Assembly (NCBI RefSeq): GCF_017357245.1 | Contig: NZ_CP071612.1 | Span: 3,351,001-3,415,000, forward strand | Direction: 5' to 3' | Source: Rhizobium bangladeshense | Lineage (GTDB): Bacteria; Pseudomonadota; Alphaproteobacteria; Rhizobiales; Rhizobiaceae | Length of the DNA: 64,000 bases | Shown: positions 35,679-43,220 of the stretch, in pieces | Layout of the letters: each line of letters starts with the position of its first letter | How positions within the stretch are numbered: position 1 is the first letter of the stretch | Translations under genes and position numbers: made by a program | The notes under the pieces: generated by a model | Databases searched by the model: none | Told to the model about the DNA's origin: nothing | Seen by the model: only the letters and a program-made list of their open reading frames with translations

Positions 35679-36464
35679 TCAGCGGTAACCGGCTTCGCCG
35701 GCCTGGTGCAGTTTCGGGCCGCGTTCGACGATCGGCTCCAGTGCCTTTTCTACCGGCACATTCGGAGCGTCGGTAATGCTCGTCAGAGCGCCCGCAGGGT
35801 TATAGGCCCACTTGACGCCGTTGATCAGCACCTTCTGGATAGTGGCGTCGTGATAGGTCGGATAGGTCTCGTGGCCGGGACGGAAATAGAAGATGTTGCC
35901 GGCGCCGCGGCGCCAGGTCAGGCCCGAGCGGAACACTTCCCCGCCCTGGAACCAGGAGATGAACACCGTTTCGAGCGGCTCCGGCACTGAGAACTGCTCG
36001 CCATACATTTCCTCGTTCTCGAGCTCGAAATGCTCGCCGATGCCGGCGGCGATCGGATGGCGCGGGTTGATCGTCCACAACCGCTCGCGCTCGCCCGCCT
36101 CACGCCATTTCAGCGCACAGGGCGTGCCCATCAGTCGCTTGAAGATCTTGGAGAAATGGCCGGAATGCAGCACGAGAAGGCCCATGCCTTCCCAGACGCG
36201 CTTGGCGACGCGCTCGACGACGGCATCGGAGACGGCGCCGTGATCCTTGTGGCCCCACCAGGTCAGCACATCGGTTTGCGCAAGACGGGCCTCGCTCAGC
36301 CCATGTTCCGGCTCCTGCAGCGTCGCCGTCGTCGCCGAGATGCCGGGATCCTTATTCAGCGCATTCGCGATCGTCGTATGCATGCCTTCGGGATAGATGC
36401 CCCGGACGACTTCATTGGTATTCTCGTGAATATTCTCTCCCCAGACGACGGTGCGTATGGCCAT
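35679..36464 (-). CDS. ThuA-like trehalose utilisation family protein
   Basis: 261 residues with a glutamine amidotransferase-like (ThuA) fold throughout: [61 protein letters not shown], ending in [17 protein letters not shown] and [10 protein letters not shown]. First gene of a two-gene operon with the dehydrogenase. ThuA proteins participate in 3-ketodisaccharide catabolism in rhizobia (known for Sinorhizobium). This copy lacks the thuEFGK transporter genes next to it. Confidence 0.85.
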   Translation of the reverse strand: MAIRTVVWGENIHENTNEVVRGIYPEGMHTTIANALNKDPGISATTATLQEPEHGLSEARLAQTDVLTWWGHKDHGAVSDAVVERVAKRVWEGMGLLVLHSGHFSKIFKRLMGTPCALKWREAGERERLWTINPRHPIAAGIGEHFELENEEMYGEQFSVPEPLETVFISWFQGGEVFRSGLTWRRGAGNIFYFRPGHETYPTYHDATIQKVLINGVKWAYNPAGALTSITDAPNVPVEKALEPIVERGPKLHQAGEAGYR

Positions 36465-36656
36465 GATTTGCTCCTCTGGAAGCTGGAAGTATCAACAGGC
36501 GGGAAAGGCCGAATTCAAAGCGCTTTGGAAAGTGTCGCTGACAGCGCCTCGTCTCCTCGACGTCAGAGGAACACATAGACCTTTGTCAGGAGTTTGACAA
36601 AGGGGAAAATCTCTCGTCGGCCTCTAGAAGAGGTTTTCCGCAATATCGCTATGGAA

Positions 36657-36998
36657 TCAATGCGAAACGGATTTCGAGAACAGATTGACCACGAGTACGC
36701 CTGATATGATAAGACAGAGGCCGACGATTGCCGGCACGTCGAGACGCTGCTTGAAGAATACCAGGCCAACCGAGGAAATCAGCACGATTCCCAAAGCGCT
36801 CCAAATCGCGTAGGCAATGCCTACGGGAATGCTCTTCAGCGTTAGCGACAGGCAGTAGAAGGCGGCAGCGTAGCAGGCGACGACGATGGCCGTCGGCCCC
36901 ATGCGGCTGAACTGCTGGGATAGTTGCAGCGCGGTCGTGCCAATGACTTCGAGCACGACGGCGACGAGAAGCAGCCCATAAACGGCAGCCTGGCTCAT
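36657..36998 (-). CDS. Small multidrug resistance efflux protein (SMR/EmrE family)
   Basis: 113 residues with four membrane helices. The essential glutamate is in helix 1 (LLVAVVLEVIGTTALQLS, Glu about 17), and the family motif SIPVGIAYAIWSALGIVLI is in helix 2-3. Such proteins work as antiparallel dimers, exchanging protons for quaternary ammonium compounds, guanidinium or cationic drugs. The gene lies 15 bp downstream of a TetR gene in one operon controlled by a perfect operator. Confidence 0.92.
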   Translation of the reverse strand: MSQAAVYGLLLVAVVLEVIGTTALQLSQQFSRMGPTAIVVACYAAAFYCLSLTLKSIPVGIAYAIWSALGIVLISSVGLVFFKQRLDVPAIVGLCLIISGVLVVNLFSKSVSH

Positions 36999-37013
36999 GG
37001 CGAACTCCCTAGA

Positions 37014-37577
37014 TTACTTTCCGGTCAGATCGACAAGGCGGTTGATGAGGTCGCGCCTTAAAGCATTGTTGATATCATGGCTGTCCAACGTATCGGCGAA
37101 CCACAACCCATCGGCGGCGAAACGCACGATTTGCGCATCGAGCGAGGAATCGGTGCCGACATATTCCTCCGCCCGCGCCTGCACCCATTGACGCCAGCGC
37201 AGGCGCAGCCGGGGCTCGGCGAGCAGGGCGATGGTTACCTGAGTCCAGCTTTTGGAATCGTCGGGACGATCCTTGAGGCCGGAGACTGCTTTGAGGTAGG
37301 CGCGGGTGAAGCGACCCTGCGGCAATGGATCACCGCGCATCAGCTCCTCGATGTCGGCGTCGAACCTGTCGAGCAGGCTCTCGAACAACGCGTCGAGCAA
37401 CGCATTCTTCGTCGGGAAGTGATGCAGTAGTCCGCCCTTGCTGACGCTGGAGGCAGCAGAAACCGCGTCTAGCGTCACGGCGGCCATGCCTTCGTTGACC
37501 ACAAGACGCGCCGCAACCTCCAGCAATTGCTGGCGCACGAGAGCGGGCTGTTTCTTGCGATGGTGAGCTTTCGACAT
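37014..37577 (-). CDS. TetR-family repressor of the SMR efflux gene
   Basis: 187 residues. The N-terminal helix-turn-helix reads LLEVAARLVVNEGMAAVTLDAVSAASSVSKGGLLHHFPTKNALLDAL (about 18-64), then a TetR C-terminal domain. It is followed directly by the SMR gene. An 18-bp perfect palindrome begins 11 bp upstream of its ATG, a typical autoregulatory arrangement: ligand binding would derepress both genes. Confidence 0.9.
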   Translation of the reverse strand: MSKAHHRKKQPALVRQQLLEVAARLVVNEGMAAVTLDAVSAASSVSKGGLLHHFPTKNALLDALFESLLDRFDADIEELMRGDPLPQGRFTRAYLKAVSGLKDRPDDSKSWTQVTIALLAEPRLRLRWRQWVQARAEEYVGTDSSLDAQIVRFAADGLWFADTLDSHDINNALRRDLINRLVDLTGK

Positions 37578-37588
37578 GCAAACAAAAG

Positions 37589-37606
37589 AAACCGTCTAGA
37601 CGGTTT
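37589..37606 (-). promoter_or_regulatory. TetR operator upstream of the TetR-SMR operon
   Basis: AAACCGTCT-AGACGGTTT is a perfect 18-bp palindrome, 12 bases from the repressor start codon. It resembles the symmetric operators of QacR/TetR-type repressors. Confidence 0.8.
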
Positions 37607-37747
37607 TGTCAAGAAAAATCGGCGTAAGGCCAACTGTGTCGGGACTATGCGCGAAATGACGCGGCACCTTGATGACAGTTGCGATCATGTTATCTCCGGT
37701 GCATGAAGGATCGCGCAATTGCTATGGGATGACAGCGGGATGGTTTC

Positions 37748-38137
37748 GTGACGGAGAAGGTCACCACTTTATATGAAGCGATTGGCGGTGATCCGGCCGT
37801 ACGGGCACTGACGCACCGCTTCTACAAGCTGATGGATACACTCCCGGAGGCAAGCAACGTGCGCGCCGTGCACCCGCCGAGCCTCGAAGGCAGCGAAGAG
37901 AAATTCTACGACTACATGACCGGATATCTCGGCGGCCCGCCACTCTATACTGATAAGCGCGGCCACCCGCGCCTGCGCAGCCGCCATTTCGTCGCCGAGA
38001 TCGGGCCGATCGAGCGCGACGAATGGCTGCTCTGCTTCCGCCGCGCGCTCGATGAGACGGTCGCGAGCCAGGCGCTGCGCGATCTCATCTGGGCGCCGGT
38101 CGAGCGCCTTGCCTATCACATGCAGAACAAGGAATAA
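37748..38137 (+). CDS. Group II truncated haemoglobin
   Basis: 129 residues with a GTG start. LYEAIGGDPAVRALTHRFYKLMD opens the 2-over-2 globin fold. YDYMTGYLGGPPLYTDKRGHPRLRSRHF contains the group II signature, with the proximal histidine in RSRHF (about residue 79) and a conserved Trp in RDEWLLCFRRAL. These proteins bind oxygen or nitric oxide and are linked to nitrosative or oxidative defence. Two bases separate it from the DUF423 gene, so they are co-transcribed. Confidence 0.9.
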   Translation: MTEKVTTLYEAIGGDPAVRALTHRFYKLMDTLPEASNVRAVHPPSLEGSEEKFYDYMTGYLGGPPLYTDKRGHPRLRSRHFVAEIGPIERDEWLLCFRRALDETVASQALRDLIWAPVERLAYHMQNKE

Positions 38138-38139
38138 CC

Positions 38140-38511
38140 ATGAGCCTCAACGCGCGTCTGGAGCCGGTGCTCCATCTTTTTGCCGGCCTGTTCGGCGTAG
38201 CCGGCGTGGCGCTCGCAGCGCTTGCCGCGCATGGCGGCGGTGAAGCCAGCCTTGCCGCATCCGCGTCCGCCATGTGCCTCGCGCATGCGCCTGCCCTGCT
38301 GGCATTGGCGCTGGGCACCACCCGGCTCAAAACCGCCTGGCTGGCCGGTTTTCTGATGATTGTCGGAACGCTGCTCTTCGCCGGCGATCTCGTCACGCTG
38401 CGCCTTTCCGGCTCCGGCCTCTTCCCCTATGCCGCGCCGACCGGCGGCTGGGCGATGATGCTTGGCTGGCTGGCCGTTGCGGGAGGCGCCATCTTCCGCG
38501 TAAGGGCTTAG
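38140..38511 (+). CDS. DUF423-family membrane protein
   Basis: 123 residues with four hydrophobic helices. FGVAGVALAALAAHG near the start and the spacing of helices to the end (FPYAAPTGGWAMMLGWLAVAGGAIF) match DUF423 (YgdD-like). Function unknown. It follows the haemoglobin gene by 2 bp. Its stop overlaps the 3' end of the decayed glyoxalase gene on the other strand. Confidence 0.8.
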   Translation: MSLNARLEPVLHLFAGLFGVAGVALAALAAHGGGEASLAASASAMCLAHAPALLALALGTTRLKTAWLAGFLMIVGTLLFAGDLVTLRLSGSGLFPYAAPTGGWAMMLGWLAVAGGAIFRVRA

Positions 38512-38880
38512 GCGCGCTGCTGTGGCACACGGCCAAAGCGCAAGAGATTGCGGTGCGGATCATGGATGTAGAATTCCCCCCATGTTCACGGCCGCACTTC
38601 CATCTCGGTCAGGCGCTCGATGCCCCGCTCGCGATATTCCGCGTGGAGGGCGCCGATAGGTTCGCCCCTGAGATAGATGGTGGCCTTCTCATCAAAGCCC
38701 GGCATCTCTGGTGCGCCAAAAATCCAGTTCCATGTCGTCACGCCGCAATATGAGATAGTCTTCTGCGTGATAGACGACATTGGCAAAGCCGAGCTTGTCT
38801 CGATAGAAGGCGAGCGTCGCATCGATATCGAGCGACGGCAGAACCGGTAGGACCTCGATACGATCAGACCCCTGCTTCAT
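38508..38880 (-). pseudogene. Broken VOC/bleomycin-resistance-type gene
   Basis: Starts intact (MKQGSDRIEVLPVLPSLDIDATLAFYRDKLGF) and reads to MELDFWRTRD. A frameshift near 38700-38720 then moves the reading frame: the family sequence continues one frame over as EKATIYLRGEPIGALHAEYRERGIERLT. That frame meets TGA at 38586-38588 and resumes in phase as WGEFYIHDPHRNLLRFGR to a TAA at 38508. One frameshift plus one stop make it a clear pseudogene. Its ATG overlaps the stop of the haem monooxygenase gene (ATGA), so it was once the last gene of that operon. Confidence 0.8.
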
Positions 38881-39191
38881 ATACCATCGACGACGTTGAA
38901 GCCTTCGAACACCGGCGGCTCCTTATACATAGCCTTGCGCTCGCCGGCGTTACGATGCGCCGCGCGAAAATTCTCCGACTTCGTCCAATTCTGAAAGTCC
39001 TCTTCGCTCTTCCAGACCGTGTGCGAGGAATAGAGAGTGTAGCCCTCCTCTTCGTTGGACTTGCCGCGCAGCAGGCGGAATTCGACGAAACCGGGCACCA
39101 CGGCCAGGCTGGAATCGCGATTGCGCCAGACGGTCTCGAAATCGCCCTCCGTTCCGGTGACGACCTTGAAGCGGTTCATTGCGATATACAT
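38877..39191 (-). CDS. hmuQ: Haem-degrading antibiotic-biosynthesis-type monooxygenase (HmuQ/HmuD-like)
   Basis: 104 residues, ABM fold. MYIAMNRFKVVTGTEGDFETVWRNRDS with Asn7 and the WKSEEDFQNWTKSENFRAAHRN block match the IsdG/HmuQ type of haem oxygenase (catalytic Asn, Trp and His). It should open haem to release iron in the cytosol. It lies third in a leftward operon with a DUF2325 gene and an unknown gene, next to TonB and the hmu uptake operon. The HmuQ name is from family and context. Confidence 0.8.
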   Translation of the reverse strand: MYIAMNRFKVVTGTEGDFETVWRNRDSSLAVVPGFVEFRLLRGKSNEEEGYTLYSSHTVWKSEEDFQNWTKSENFRAAHRNAGERKAMYKEPPVFEGFNVVDGI

Positions 39192-39200
39192 GAAATCTCC

Positions 39201-39476
39201 TTACGCCTTCCTTTTGGCCGCCGCCCTTACCGCGGGTGAGGGAAAGGCAAGAATATTATTGCCGTTCGCCGCCGCAGCGCCAAGCGGCCTTGCCGCCGCC
39301 TCTCCGGGCATGCGCGCCTCCCAGGTGGGGAACAGCGTCACATTCTGGTAGATCTGCTGGCGTTCGATATGCTGCTGAAGAAGTTCATAGAGCTCGGGCA
39401 CGAGACCATCGCCGGTCTGCGAAGCAAGCTTATGCAGGCCGATCATGGTGAAGCCGTCGGGGCGCTGGTCGTTCAT
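39201..39476 (-). CDS. Unknown small protein in the haem operon
   Basis: 91 residues, no signal peptide. A helical centre (LVPELYELLQQHIERQQIYQNVTLFPTWEAR) is followed by an Ala-rich tail and a basic C-terminus. Start overlaps the DUF2325 stop by 4 bp (ATGA), and 9 bp separate it from hmuQ, so it is a genuine operon member. No family recognised. A role in haem or iron handling is inferred only from the operon. Confidence 0.65.
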   Translation of the reverse strand: MNDQRPDGFTMIGLHKLASQTGDGLVPELYELLQQHIERQQIYQNVTLFPTWEARMPGEAAARPLGAAAANGNNILAFPSPAVRAAAKRKA

Positions 39477-39880
39477 CGGGAATTGTCTCGTTCGTTCATT
39501 GTTTGCAGTGCACGTTCCAGGCTGGACTTGCTGCCGTTGCGGAGGGGGATGAAGGCCTTGCTGAACTTCTTGCAGCCGGTCTTCACGCGCAGGCAGGCAT
39601 CGTGGCTGATACAGTCGATGGGGCAGAACACGCAGTCGACAGAGGGAAGCAGCGTGTCGATGCGGGAGACCGCCTCGCGAAGGCCGCCATCGTGATGAAT
39701 GAGCTCGGCGCCGAAATTGCTGGCGATCTGGCGAAGATGCGCCACTTGGCAGTCACGCCCGCCGACATACAGAAAACTGCGGCCATCCAGCTTGGATCGT
39801 CCGTGGGACGCCTGGCTGACCTCCTCACCCGCGCTGTCGCGGACCTCCCGGTTCGATCCCTTCTTGCCCTTGCGAGCCAT
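39473..39880 (-). CDS. DUF2325 protein
   Basis: 135 residues. After a basic leader (MARKGKKGSNR) comes the DUF2325 domain: SFLYVGGRDCQVAHLRQIASNFGAELIHHDGG, VDCVFCPIDCISHDA and KFSKAFIPLRNGSKSSLERAL. Five cysteines, including a C-x(3)-C pair (CPIDC preceded by C), could bind metal or haem. It is the first gene of the operon with orf91 and hmuQ and has an iron-box-like site about 91-105 bp upstream of its ATG. Confidence 0.75.
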   Translation of the reverse strand: MARKGKKGSNREVRDSAGEEVSQASHGRSKLDGRSFLYVGGRDCQVAHLRQIASNFGAELIHHDGGLREAVSRIDTLLPSVDCVFCPIDCISHDACLRVKTGCKKFSKAFIPLRNGSKSSLERALQTMNERDNSR

Positions 39881-39970
39881 ATGCCACCCGTTCGCTCGTT
39901 GGTCGTCACACGATTCCTGCGTGTGCGGATGGACTTTATTAAACTTGATTTTCCTCGTAAAGTATAAAGT

Positions 39971-39985
39971 TGAATGTGTTTGTCA
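39971..39985 (-). promoter_or_regulatory. RirA-type iron box (TGA-N9-TCA)
   Basis: On either strand the site reads TGA-N9-TCA, the IRO-box core bound by RirA in rhizobia. It lies upstream of the leftward DUF2325-orf91-hmuQ operon, just beyond the tonB stop. Confidence 0.5.
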
Positions 39986-39987
39986 TA

Positions 39988-41310
39988 TTATTCGACTGAG
40001 ATCGGAAGCGACGTGAAGCTCCTTCCATTTCCACCAGGCGTCGGGCCGAATGGTGCCGCACGCCGGATAGCATCGATGGCAATCTGATCGATCTCGGGGA
40101 CGCCGGACCCGTTCACCACACGAACGGAAGTTAGGCCTCCGCTGCCATTCACCGAAAACGAGACGACCACAGTCCCCTCGACACCACGCGGCGTTCTGAT
40201 TGCACGGCGGATGCGACTGCGGACCTTGCCATCGTAATTGGCAAAAGCTGCCCGTCCGATACCATCATTGCTGCTGGCGCCACTTGAATTGCGTTCCGAC
40301 TGAGCTGACGGGTTGCCCTCGGCAAAACCTCGTACCGAATCCTGCTGCGCTTCGCTCTGGGAACCAGAAGACTTTTTCGGCGGCCGCCTCCTTTCAACCT
40401 GTTTCGGTTTCTCCTGGAGCGCCACTTTTGGCTTCGGCTTCGGCGTCACAATCTCTTGCGGCACTTCCGGCTCCGGCTGAATCTCCGTCATCTCAATCGG
40501 CTTCACCTCTTCGGGCTCCACAGCCGCAACAGGCGGCACCTCGGAGGGTTGCACTTCCGCAGGAACTTCCTCAGATTTCTGCTCCTCCGGAACAACCGTC
40601 GACATCGGCTGCGCAACGGCGGTTTCAGCCGGCACTTCCGACACGAGAACTTCCGGCTCGACGGCTGCCATGGATTCCGGAGAGACACGCGTTATCTCAG
40701 GAGCCGGAGCTTGCTGAACGTGATCCTGCGTCTCGACAGGTGTAACCTCAATTGGCTGAACATTTTCGGGCTGAAGACTTGCCGTTTCCGTCGACTGGAT
40801 AGTATCCGGCTCGACCGCCTCCGGAATGATCTCTTCCTGGACAGTCACCTCGGTCTCGCCGGCAGCAGTCTCATCGACATCCGAGTTGCCAAACATGACG
40901 ACACTCACGGCTTCACCAGCCTCCTCAACCGCCTCCTCCGGGACCTTGGGGAAAGCGATGAGTAGCGCCGCGGCCAGCGCAGCGTGGAAAATCAGCGACC
41001 CGACGCACGTCAGCGCCACCCGCCGTCGTACCGGCTTCCTCTCATCCTCCTGCTTCTCCGCCGACGCATCCATTGGCGGCGCGGAAACGGGAGCGGCTGG
41101 TGCGGCTTCCGGATGGTCGGGAAAGGAGGATATCTGCGCAAAACGCGTGTAGTGGGTCACTGTTTCGCCGGCTGGCTGCCGTTGCGCGTTGCGAAGTTCC
41201 GGAAGCTCGTGACCGGGGTGCATGCCGGGCCTATTGTCGTTCAAACTGCTACCGGCGTCCGCCTCCCCGATGAGCACGTGTCTCGATCTGGATTTCGCTG
41301 AAATCGCCAT
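39988..41310 (-). CDS. tonB: TonB energy-transducing protein
   Basis: 440 residues. A long cytoplasmic leader (about 1-97) precedes the membrane anchor (VALTCVGSLIFHAALAAALLIAF), a very long Pro/Glu/Val-rich periplasmic spacer (about 125-310; repeated E-V-x-P) and a basic KPKPK/RRRPPKK stretch. The TonB_C domain follows (VRSRIRRAIRTPRGVEGTVVVSFSVNGSGGLTSVRVVNGSG). It passes proton-motive force to outer-membrane haem or siderophore receptors. The leader is longer than usual, so an internal start (for example near residue 30 or 79) is possible. It follows a secreted-protein gene by 55 bp. Confidence 0.9.
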   Translation of the reverse strand: MAISAKSRSRHVLIGEADAGSSLNDNRPGMHPGHELPELRNAQRQPAGETVTHYTRFAQISSFPDHPEAAPAAPVSAPPMDASAEKQEDERKPVRRRVALTCVGSLIFHAALAAALLIAFPKVPEEAVEEAGEAVSVVMFGNSDVDETAAGETEVTVQEEIIPEAVEPDTIQSTETASLQPENVQPIEVTPVETQDHVQQAPAPEITRVSPESMAAVEPEVLVSEVPAETAVAQPMSTVVPEEQKSEEVPAEVQPSEVPPVAAVEPEEVKPIEMTEIQPEPEVPQEIVTPKPKPKVALQEKPKQVERRRPPKKSSGSQSEAQQDSVRGFAEGNPSAQSERNSSGASSNDGIGRAAFANYDGKVRSRIRRAIRTPRGVEGTVVVSFSVNGSGGLTSVRVVNGSGVPEIDQIAIDAIRRAAPFGPTPGGNGRSFTSLPISVE

Positions 41311-41365
41311 TGTTTACGCCTCGGACAGCCAAAAACAGGTCCGCCGGGTTCATCCCGGCGTCCTC

Positions 41366-41791
41366 TTATCCCTCGAAGGGAACGGAGATCTGCGAGCGGG
41401 TGACGAGACCCTTCATGCACTCGCCGGTCGCCGGCCCATCGCAGACCGGCGTGTCGTTGATGAGGATGCGAGTCACGCTCTCGCATTTGACATTCGGCAT
41501 GTCGAACTGGCGTACCCGTTTCTTGCCTTGCGGCAGATCGCGGAAGTCGAGAACCGTGATGCGGTCGACGGCATTCTTGTCGTTGAAAAAGGCGAGCTCG
41601 AAGGAAATCTTATTGATGGCGGCGGGCAGCTTGTTGAGCGCCACGAAGGTCATCATGCAGCCCTTCTGCGAGGGCGCCAGCGCGTTGAGCTCGACGTCGA
41701 GGGAAGCTGCGGGCGCTGCCTCCTGCGCTTGGGCTACGCTTGCAATCGTCATCACCAAGCCGGCCGCAAAGGCCGCAAACCTACCCGTCAT
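41366..41791 (-). CDS. Secreted hypothetical protein upstream of tonB
   Basis: 141 residues from ATG 41791; a signal peptide (FAAFAAGLVMTIASVAQA) supports this start over the frame from 41848. The mature part is about 120 residues with four cysteines (KGCMMTF, VKCESV, PVCDG, GECMKG). The beta-rich pattern SLDVELNALAPSQKGCMMTFVALNKL is seen in small rhizobial periplasmic proteins beside tonB. Probably co-transcribed with tonB and controlled by the divergent iron-responsive region. Function unknown. Confidence 0.75.
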   Translation of the reverse strand: MTGRFAAFAAGLVMTIASVAQAQEAAPAASLDVELNALAPSQKGCMMTFVALNKLPAAINKISFELAFFNDKNAVDRITVLDFRDLPQGKKRVRQFDMPNVKCESVTRILINDTPVCDGPATGECMKGLVTRSQISVPFEG

Positions 41792-41852
41792 AATCTTCTC
41801 CGCATTGTCGCGAGCCGTCGGCGGACGGCGTCGTATCAGCAATCTCAAAAAC

Positions 41853-41869
41853 TTGACTACGTTAGTCTT
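41853..41869. promoter_or_regulatory. Iron-box-like dyad in the divergent tonB/hmuP promoter region
   Basis: GACTA-CGT-TAGTC is a perfect dyad inside TTGACTACGTTAGTCTT. It matches the RirA core TGA-N9-TCA at five of six positions (TCT at the end). It lies 22 bases upstream of the hmuP ATG and 62 bases upstream of the leftward secreted gene. Confidence 0.55.
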
Positions 41870-41890
41870 CTATTGCGTCTTTAAAAAACT

Positions 41891-42151
41891 ATGAGTAAGA
41901 AAGTCAAGATAATTGTAAACGCAACCGGGGACCTTCAGATCCCCGGTCTCACGGAATTGCCAGCCGAAATGATGGTTGAAAAGCCAGACACCTTTAAGCA
42001 TGCGCCACTGCCCAGCGAGCCGGCGGCGCAACACCGGATCGTCGAAAGCGCGGATCTTTTCCGCGGCACGAACGAGATCATGATCAGACACGACGGGCTG
42101 GTTTACCGCCTGAAGATTACCCGCCAGGGCAAACTCATTCTCAATAAATAG
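41891..42151 (+). CDS. hmuP: Haem uptake protein HmuP (HemP family)
   Basis: 86 residues. The C-terminal half is the HemP signature: VESADLFRGTNEIMIRHDGLVYRLKITRQGKLILNK. The N-terminal half is longer than in the shortest HemP proteins. In rhizobia HmuP acts as a positive factor for haem receptor expression. First gene of the rightward hmuPSTUV operon, 8 bp ahead of hmuS. Confidence 0.88.
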   Translation: MSKKVKIIVNATGDLQIPGLTELPAEMMVEKPDTFKHAPLPSEPAAQHRIVESADLFRGTNEIMIRHDGLVYRLKITRQGKLILNK

Positions 42152-42159
42152 GGCAAGAC

Positions 42160-43209
42160 ATGACTGAGCAGAAAAGACCGGCTCCATCAGAAATCCGCGC
42201 GTTTCGCGCCGAGAATCCGAAGATGCGCGAGCGCGATATCGCCGCCCAGCTGAAGATTTCCGAGGCAGCCCTCATCGCCGCGGAAGCCGGCATCAGCGTC
42301 ACCCGCATCGACGGTAGCGCGATGAGACTTCTCGAGCGCGTGGAACGCCTCGGCGAAGTGATGGTGCTCTCGCGCAACGAAAGCGCCGTGCACGAGAAGG
42401 TCGGCGTCTTCGAAAACATCAAGACGGGCATGCAGAGCGCGATCGTGCTGGGCGAGAATATCGACCTGCGCATCTTCCCGAGCCGCTGGGAGTACGGTTT
42501 CGCCGTCTCCAAGAGGGATGGCGATCAGGAACGCCTCAGCCTGCAATATTTCGACAAGGCAGGCAACGCTGTGCATAAGGTGCATCTGCGCCCGAATTCG
42601 AATATCGAAGCCTATCACGCGATCGTCGCCGAACTGAAGCTCGAAGACCAGTCGCAGGAATTCGTCGAGGCCGAGGTCTCGAATCCCGCTGACGAATCCG
42701 GCGACGTCAGCCGCGATGAGCTGCGCGACAACTGGAGCAAGCTCACCGACACCCATGAATTCTTCGGCATGCTTAAGCGCCTGAAGATCGGCAGGCAGGC
42801 AGCAATCCGCACCGTCGGCGACGACTATGCCTGGAAGCTCGACAATACCGCGACCGCAGAGATGATGCATGCCTCGGTGAAGTCAGGCCTGCCGATCATG
42901 TGCTTCGTCGCCAATAACGGGATTGTCCAGATCCATTCCGGCCCAATTTTCAACGTGCAGGCGATGGGACCGTGGATCAACATCATGGACCCGACCTTCC
43001 ACCTGCATCTGCGCCAGGATCACATCGCCGAGACCTGGGCCGTGCGCAAGCCGACCAAGGATGGCCACGTGACCTCACTTGAGTCTTACAATGCCGAGGG
43101 CGAGATGATTATCCAGTTCTTCGGCAAGCGGAAGGAAGGTGTCGGCGAACGCGCCGAGTGGCGCGAGATCATGGAAAACCTACCGCGGACAGCAAGTGTC
43201 GCCGCATAA
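42160..43209 (+). CDS. hmuS: Haem-degrading/haem-trafficking protein HmuS
   Basis: 349 residues made of two similar halves, as in HemS/ChuS/HmuS. RAENPKMRERDIAAQLKISEAAL opens the protein. The second half holds ELRDNWSKLTDTHEFFGMLKRLKIGRQAAIR and FVANNGIVQIHSGPIFNVQAMGPWINIMDPTFHLHLRQDHIAETW. The histidine-rich LHLRQDH region is near the haem pocket. It binds cytosolic haem delivered by HmuTUV and either degrades it or passes it to an oxygenase such as HmuQ. Confidence 0.93.
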   Translation: MTEQKRPAPSEIRAFRAENPKMRERDIAAQLKISEAALIAAEAGISVTRIDGSAMRLLERVERLGEVMVLSRNESAVHEKVGVFENIKTGMQSAIVLGENIDLRIFPSRWEYGFAVSKRDGDQERLSLQYFDKAGNAVHKVHLRPNSNIEAYHAIVAELKLEDQSQEFVEAEVSNPADESGDVSRDELRDNWSKLTDTHEFFGMLKRLKIGRQAAIRTVGDDYAWKLDNTATAEMMHASVKSGLPIMCFVANNGIVQIHSGPIFNVQAMGPWINIMDPTFHLHLRQDHIAETWAVRKPTKDGHVTSLESYNAEGEMIIQFFGKRKEGVGERAEWREIMENLPRTASVAA

Positions 43210-43220
43210 GGATCATAGCG

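Noticed and set aside
39201..39476. Naming the 91-residue protein HmuP because it lies in a haem operon
   Set aside because: It lacks the HemP signature; the protein at 41891-42151 carries it.
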